DNA of 37,978 bases from Acidobacteriota bacterium. Its GTDB lineage: Bacteria > Acidobacteriota > Terriglobia > Acidiferrales > UBA7541. The stretch is taken from contig QHYH01000133.1 in the NCBI GenBank assembly GCA_003223215.1, positions 1 through 37,978 on the forward strand. Direction: 5' to 3'. Below are positions 34,301 through 37,978 of the stretch, piece by piece. Both the position numbers and the translations under genes were made by a program. The notes under the pieces are model-generated. The model was not told the origin of the DNA. It was given only the letters and a program-made list of their open reading frames with translations, and did not search any database. Within the stretch, counting starts at the first letter, position 1. Each line of letters starts with the position of its first letter.

Positions 34301-35488
34301 ATGTCCCGCCAAACACATCCTTGGGGCGTACCGCCCTGGAGCGTGGATTTCCGTCCTGCGCCGGGACCGCTGCCGGACCGCGTGGATTTTGCCATCGTGG
34401 GCGGCGGCTTCACCGGGCTTTGCGCGGCAGCGTGGTTGGCCAGGCTGGCGCCAAAAAAATCCGTGCTCGTGCTCGAGGCCAGCGCACTTGGCGAAGGCGC
34501 GAGCGGCCGAACCGGCGGCCTGGCACTCGAGGACACCGCGGCCGGGCCGCTCCCCGGACTCGGCGACGTGCTCGCCGGATACCAGAAAATCCTACGCACC
34601 TTGCGCATCGACTCCGGCCTGGAACTCCCAGGTGTGTACGAGTTGGGACGCGCGGATCCCGCGAAGGATTCGCCGATCTGCTGGAGCGATTCCGGGGACT
34701 TGAAAGTGGTGCGCACCGTGCCCGGCGGCGCCGTCGATCCCGGAAAAGTTGTCGCGGGGCTGGCCCGCGCAGCCGAAAAAGCCGGCGCGCACATCATCGA
34801 GCACGCCGAGGTTCAAGCCATCGAGTCTTCCGATCCGCCGTGCCTGCGGGTTCGCCGCAACGGTCGGGGCCGTGTCCAACAGAAGAACATCCGTGCATCG
34901 CAGATCCTTCTCGCTGTGAACGCCTTCTCGCTCGAACTTTCCGGCTTGCGCGGTTCGACGCAGCCGAAACTGACTCTTGCCATGGCCACCGCGCCGCTCT
35001 CCCGGGCGCAGCTCCAAGCCATCGGCTTGTCCTCCCGCCGGCCGTTCTATACCGTGGACCTTCCCTACTTGTGGGGCCGGCTGCTCGATTCGAACGGCAT
35101 GGTTTTCGGCGCGGGCCTGGTTCCGGCGCCAACCACGATCGCCTCGCTGTTTGGGAAGCCAGCTCGGAAACGCTCCCCGCGCTACGCTGCGCCGGATTTG
35201 TACCGCTTTGATGTGCGCGAAGGAGAGGCCGCGGAGAGCTTTCGCTGGCTTGAAGATCGCGTCCATCATTTGCATCCGGCGCTCGCGTCTGTGCGCATCA
35301 CGCACCGCTGGGCCGGCCCGATTTTGTTCACCGAAGGGATGCGCCCCGTTTTTCGCCGCCATCCGCGCTCGAAAAACGTGGCGGTCCTCGCCGGATACAA
35401 CGGCCACGGCGTCGCGCTCTCCGTGTATCTCGGTCAATGGGCCGCCGAAGTCCTCCTCGACTGCCGGTCACTGCCCACCTGGGGCTAG
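34301..35488 (+). CDS. FAD-dependent amine/amino-acid oxidase (DAO family)
   Basis: The 395-residue product has an N-terminal FAD site IVGGGFTGLCAAAWLA (32-47), with the family's second motif EASALGEGASGRTGGL close behind, and a late FAD segment VAVLAGYNGHGVALSVYLG. The group includes gamma-glutamylputrescine oxidase, glycine oxidase and sarcosine oxidase, all oxidising secondary or primary amines. The opening WSVDFRP and SGRTGGL are closest in style to the PuuB-like branch. The start at 34301 has AGAGGTG ahead. Amine oxidation would link it loosely to the diaminopentanoate-type dehydrogenase further on, but the genes are not one operon. Confidence 0.88.
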   Translation: MSRQTHPWGVPPWSVDFRPAPGPLPDRVDFAIVGGGFTGLCAAAWLARLAPKKSVLVLEASALGEGASGRTGGLALEDTAAGPLPGLGDVLAGYQKILRTLRIDSGLELPGVYELGRADPAKDSPICWSDSGDLKVVRTVPGGAVDPGKVVAGLARAAEKAGAHIIEHAEVQAIESSDPPCLRVRRNGRGRVQQKNIRASQILLAVNAFSLELSGLRGSTQPKLTLAMATAPLSRAQLQAIGLSSRRPFYTVDLPYLWGRLLDSNGMVFGAGLVPAPTTIASLFGKPARKRSPRYAAPDLYRFDVREGEAAESFRWLEDRVHHLHPALASVRITHRWAGPILFTEGMRPVFRRHPRSKNVAVLAGYNGHGVALSVYLGQWAAEVLLDCRSLPTWG

Positions 35489-35571
35489 CGGCTTTTTAAG
35501 CGGCTTTTTTCTTTACCTCGTATTTCGCTCGGGCAGTGGTAGAATGCGCGGCGCTCCACTGGAGGAGAAAC

Positions 35572-36525
35572 ATGCGCAAGAGGATGCGGGTCGCGATGAT
35601 GCTCGTGATAGGGGCGATGGGCGTGCTTGCGAGCCGGGCGGCGTCGGCCCAGGGGCAGGATTTTTCCAAGGTGCAGATCAAGGTCACCAAGGTTTCCGGA
35701 AACATTTACATGCTGGAAGGCGCGGGCGGAAATATTGCCGCGTCGGTCGGCGAAGACGGCATCGCGATTGTGGACGACCAGTACGCCCCGCTTGCGGAGA
35801 AAATTCAGGCGGCGCTCAAAGATTTGGGGGTCACGACAAAGCCGGTGCGTTTTGTCATCAACACGCACTACCACGGCGATCACACCGGCGGAAACGAGCT
35901 GTTTGGCAATGCGGGGTCTACCCTCATCGCGCACGCGAACGTGCGCAAACGTCTGGAGACGGGCGGCACGGCGGGCAACGGGGGGTCGATCAAGGTGGAG
36001 CAAAAGCTGGCGTCAGGAAACGCCCTGCCGATTATCACCTTCGAGCACGACGTGACCGTGCACCTGAACGGCGAGGACATTCGCGCGCTGCATTTTCCTT
36101 CCGGGCACACCGACGGCGATTCCATTATCTTCTTCCCGAAGAACAATGTTGTGCACATGGGCGACGATTTCGTGCGTTACGGCTTTCCGTTTATTGACGT
36201 GTCGAGCGGCGGCGGCGTCGAGGGCATGATCGCCGCCACGGAAAAGGTCGCGGCGGAGTTGCCTGCCGACGTAAGAGTGATTCCCGGACATGGCGCGCTT
36301 TCGAATATGGAGGACCTGAAAGCGTTCACGAAAATGCTGAAAGAAACCTCCGCGGTGGTCGAGAAGGCGCTCGGCGGTCGCAAAACGCTCGACCAGATGA
36401 AGCAGGAGAAGATTCTCGCGCCCTGGGAAAAGTTTTCCGGCGGGTACATCAACTCGGACGCGTTCATCGAGACGCTCTACAATTCGCTGACGCGCCACCA
36501 AGGGGAGTTCATGAAGCACAACTGA
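35572..36525 (+). CDS. Exported metallo-beta-lactamase-fold hydrolase
   Basis: The 317-residue product has a signal peptide (about 1-27, ...ASRAASAQ). The metal site is NTHYHGDHTGG (His99, His101, Asp103, His104), with further ligands in HTDGDSIIFFP and VIPGHGAL, giving a full two-metal set. Its style is that of the SoxH/quinoprotein-relay and cyclase-like group, not of antibiotic-degrading enzymes, and the substrate is unknown. GGAGGAG at 35561-35567 precedes the ATG, the best ribosome binding site in this region. It follows the flavoenzyme by 83 bp and ends 70 bp from the convergent dehydrogenase gene. Confidence 0.88.
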   Translation: MRKRMRVAMMLVIGAMGVLASRAASAQGQDFSKVQIKVTKVSGNIYMLEGAGGNIAASVGEDGIAIVDDQYAPLAEKIQAALKDLGVTTKPVRFVINTHYHGDHTGGNELFGNAGSTLIAHANVRKRLETGGTAGNGGSIKVEQKLASGNALPIITFEHDVTVHLNGEDIRALHFPSGHTDGDSIIFFPKNNVVHMGDDFVRYGFPFIDVSSGGGVEGMIAATEKVAAELPADVRVIPGHGALSNMEDLKAFTKMLKETSAVVEKALGGRKTLDQMKQEKILAPWEKFSGGYINSDAFIETLYNSLTRHQGEFMKHN

Positions 36526-36595
36526 AAGGGATGGTCGGGAGCCATCCCTGGCAAAGGACAGATTCCGCCCGCATCTCCTGTTTCTGGGTTTCGCT

Positions 36596-37612
36596 TTACG
36601 GTTTCGCGCTAGGCGAAAAGAAGCCGATGGGCAGATCGCGCGAAGTGCGCAGACCGGCCGGCGCATCGAGGATCACCGGGATGGAATTCACCACCACCGA
36701 GGCGGTGGCGATGTCGCCGTGCGAGCCGCCCGGGATGGTTAGGCTGATGTTGGGGTGGCCGGTGAGGGTGATGGTGTCGGAGGGATCTTTTGCCCCGACG
36801 TACATCTGCAATTCGAGATGAACCAGCTCCTTCCCGTCTTTCGAAAGGCCGCGTGCGATTTGATGAACGCCGGCGGCCTGTCCCTTCTCGACGGTGAGGT
36901 ATTCGGTTGCGACGCGTTCGCTGGCCACTTTTGGCTCGATGGTTTCGCTGATGTTTTCGACGGGCAGATTCAGGCTATCTGCGACCATGGCAACCGATTC
37001 CGGCAGGCCGACGTGCTTGATGGCGCCCGCCTTTACCTGCGTACGAAATTCATCCACACTCAGGCCCGCGCCGATTTTTTTCTGTAGCGGAAGCCGCCGC
37101 TGCGAGGCATCCACAATGCGCAGCGCCTTGGCCTGCTCGATGCGTTGCGAAACCGCCGCCAGCGTCAGGACGAGTTTGTCCATCACGAATCCGGGATTCA
37201 CTCCGGTTCCCACGAGCGCCACGCCCCATTCTTTGGCGGCGGCGTCGAGCTTGGCGGCGAGTTCCGGCTGCGTGCGAAACGGGTAGGACAATTCCTCGCA
37301 GGTTGAAACGATACAGCACTGCGCTTCCAGGCACGCCAGCAATTGATCCATCACTTTGGCAAGCGACGAAGAAGTCGCGTGGATAACCACGTCGGCGTTC
37401 AGGTCGAGGGCTTGTTGGGGATCGGCGAACACTTTGACGCCCCAGGGCGCGTCGCTCGCGCCCACAACTTCTCCCAGATCGCGTTCCGCCTTGGCGGGAT
37501 CCAGATCGATTGCGCCGATGATTTCGATGGCCTGCTTGTCCCGCATCAACTTCGCGATGGATGCGCCGATGGGGCCGACACCATATTGGATGGCGCGAAT
37601 CTTCTTTTTCAC
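36596..37612 (-). CDS. 2,4-diaminopentanoate dehydrogenase-like NAD(P) enzyme (DapB-type fold)
   Basis: The 338-residue product has a DapB-type Rossmann domain (QYGVGPIGASIAKL, 9-22; VVIHATSSSLAKV; STCEELSYPF) and the C-terminal domain seen in 2,4-diaminopentanoate dehydrogenase (GTGVNPGFVMDKLVL, then SGTL-like PGGSHGDIATASVVVNSIP). It is longer than true DapB (about 270 residues), so lysine synthesis is unlikely. Ornithine-fermenting bacteria carry the enzyme beside ornithine aminomutase, which is not seen here, so the substrate may differ. The GTG at 37610-37612 has GGAG 6 nt upstream. Transcription is towards the MBL gene. Confidence 0.85.
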   Translation of the reverse strand: MKKKIRAIQYGVGPIGASIAKLMRDKQAIEIIGAIDLDPAKAERDLGEVVGASDAPWGVKVFADPQQALDLNADVVIHATSSSLAKVMDQLLACLEAQCCIVSTCEELSYPFRTQPELAAKLDAAAKEWGVALVGTGVNPGFVMDKLVLTLAAVSQRIEQAKALRIVDASQRRLPLQKKIGAGLSVDEFRTQVKAGAIKHVGLPESVAMVADSLNLPVENISETIEPKVASERVATEYLTVEKGQAAGVHQIARGLSKDGKELVHLELQMYVGAKDPSDTITLTGHPNISLTIPGGSHGDIATASVVVNSIPVILDAPAGLRTSRDLPIGFFSPSAKP

Positions 37613-37819
37613 GAATGTCTCCGTTTTGTAGCGGGCGTGCGCTTACCGCCTTTTTGGACTGCTAAGGAAACCCCTACAATAGAGGATTTTGCGGGCGCAT
37701 TCAACGACAGAAGCGGCGTTGCCAGGGTGAATTCGTCCAGCCAGCTAACGGCCATAAAACTTAAACGGTTATAGATTTTCCTGGACATCTCTACCCTGCC
37801 CCTGTATCGTCGCACTTGA

Positions 37820-37978
37820 ATGCGTCCCGAGAGCAGTGACTCTGCTGCGCGTACGGAACTGCGCGAGATGGTGGTGCGGCTCGTTCATTCCAGCGAACAG
37901 CCTCGCTACCAGGAGCTCATGCGAGAGCATCACTACCTGGGCCATTTGCCCAAGATTGGAGAAACGCTTTGGTACGTG
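37820..37978 (+). CDS. N-terminal part of a DUF4338/DruA-like protein (cut by window edge)
   Basis: The ATG at 37820 opens a frame that runs off the right edge (53 codons), with an in-frame stop just before it. The visible part has a helix ELREMVVRLVHSS followed by RYQELMREHHYLGHLPKIG and ETLWYV. The phrase LMxEHHYLG...GETLWY is characteristic of the DUF4338 domain. That domain forms DruA of Druantia anti-phage systems and also the N-terminal part of some DDE-type transposases, so defence or mobile element cannot be settled here. A possible promoter upstream is TTGGAC (37654-37659) and TACAAT (37675-37680), spaced 15 bp. Confidence 0.6.
   Translation, partial: MRPESSDSAARTELREMVVRLVHSSEQPRYQELMREHHYLGHLPKIGETLWYV

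Noticed and set aside
35487-35510. Direct repeat AGCGGCTTTTT twice after the flavoenzyme gene
   Set aside because: It can form only a 4-bp stem before the T-tract; it may be a weak terminator but is more likely simple slippage.
34977-36197. Open frame of 406 codons on the plus strand bridging two genes
   Set aside because: It runs out of frame through the flavoenzyme and MBL genes; both have complete motifs in their own frames.
37609-37815. Minus-strand frame of 68 codons at the right end
   Set aside because: It overlaps the start of the dehydrogenase gene and the likely promoter region, with no ribosome binding site or domain.
1-37978. CRISPR arrays, tRNA and rRNA genes
   Set aside because: No regularly spaced repeats and no cloverleaf or rRNA-like sequence were seen in the intergenic regions on reading both strands.

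Overview
The window looks like chromosomal DNA of an Acidobacteriota member, probably an uncultivated soil lineage. This is inferred from gene content. The DNA is GC-rich. It carries a very large TonB-dependent receptor with an N-terminal carboxypeptidase-regulatory domain (Oar type), a GWxTD-domain protein, stand-alone MacB/FtsX-type permeases, M28 and S9 secreted peptidases, and many secreted proteins of unknown function. No rRNA, tRNA, CRISPR array or intact mobile element was seen.

Layout. The left edge (1-5200, minus strand) holds the first codons of a gene leaving the window, a secreted TPR protein and the Oar-like receptor, with a rho-independent terminator between the last two. Positions 5197-8708 are a minus-strand run ruvC, secreted protein, GWxTD protein. 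yebC (8948-9703) follows with its own terminator. Positions 9704-10747 lack an intact gene: they hold a decayed 3' end of a TnpB gene with an IS200/IS605-like end hairpin, other palindromes, and a Pho-box-like direct repeat just before a complete phosphate operon pstS-pstC-pstA-pstB-phoU (10748-15192). Directly against phoU, convergently, lies a three-gene run of exported proteins ending in an M48 metallopeptidase (15193-17908), then a large PTPS-related membrane protein (18084-19838). Divergent from it is a two-gene ABC transporter (ATPase with extra C-terminal domain plus duplicated, fused permease; 19938-23049) without a binding protein.

Positions 23254-28071 hold a small conserved protein, an S9 peptidase, a small membrane protein, a DinB-like protein, a hypothetical protein and a 3-hydroxyisobutyrate-dehydrogenase-family enzyme. 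A second TnpB relic in the opposite orientation sits at 28108-28352. Then come a DUF1801 protein, an M28 peptidase with a PA-like insert, two tandem MacB-like permeases, a small integral membrane protein, a DAO-family flavoenzyme, a secreted metallo-beta-lactamase-fold hydrolase and a 2,4-diaminopentanoate-dehydrogenase-like enzyme. The right edge cuts through a gene whose visible N-terminus resembles DUF4338/DruA proteins, found both in Druantia defence systems and in some transposases.

Functionally the best-understood unit is phosphate uptake: PstS binds phosphate, PstC/PstA form the channel, PstB hydrolyses ATP, and PhoU links transport to signalling. Much of the rest concerns the envelope: uptake across the outer membrane, secreted proteolysis and export. 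Several genes appear to be transcribed as leaderless mRNAs, with a -10-like box 6-10 nt before the start codon and no usable ribosome binding site.
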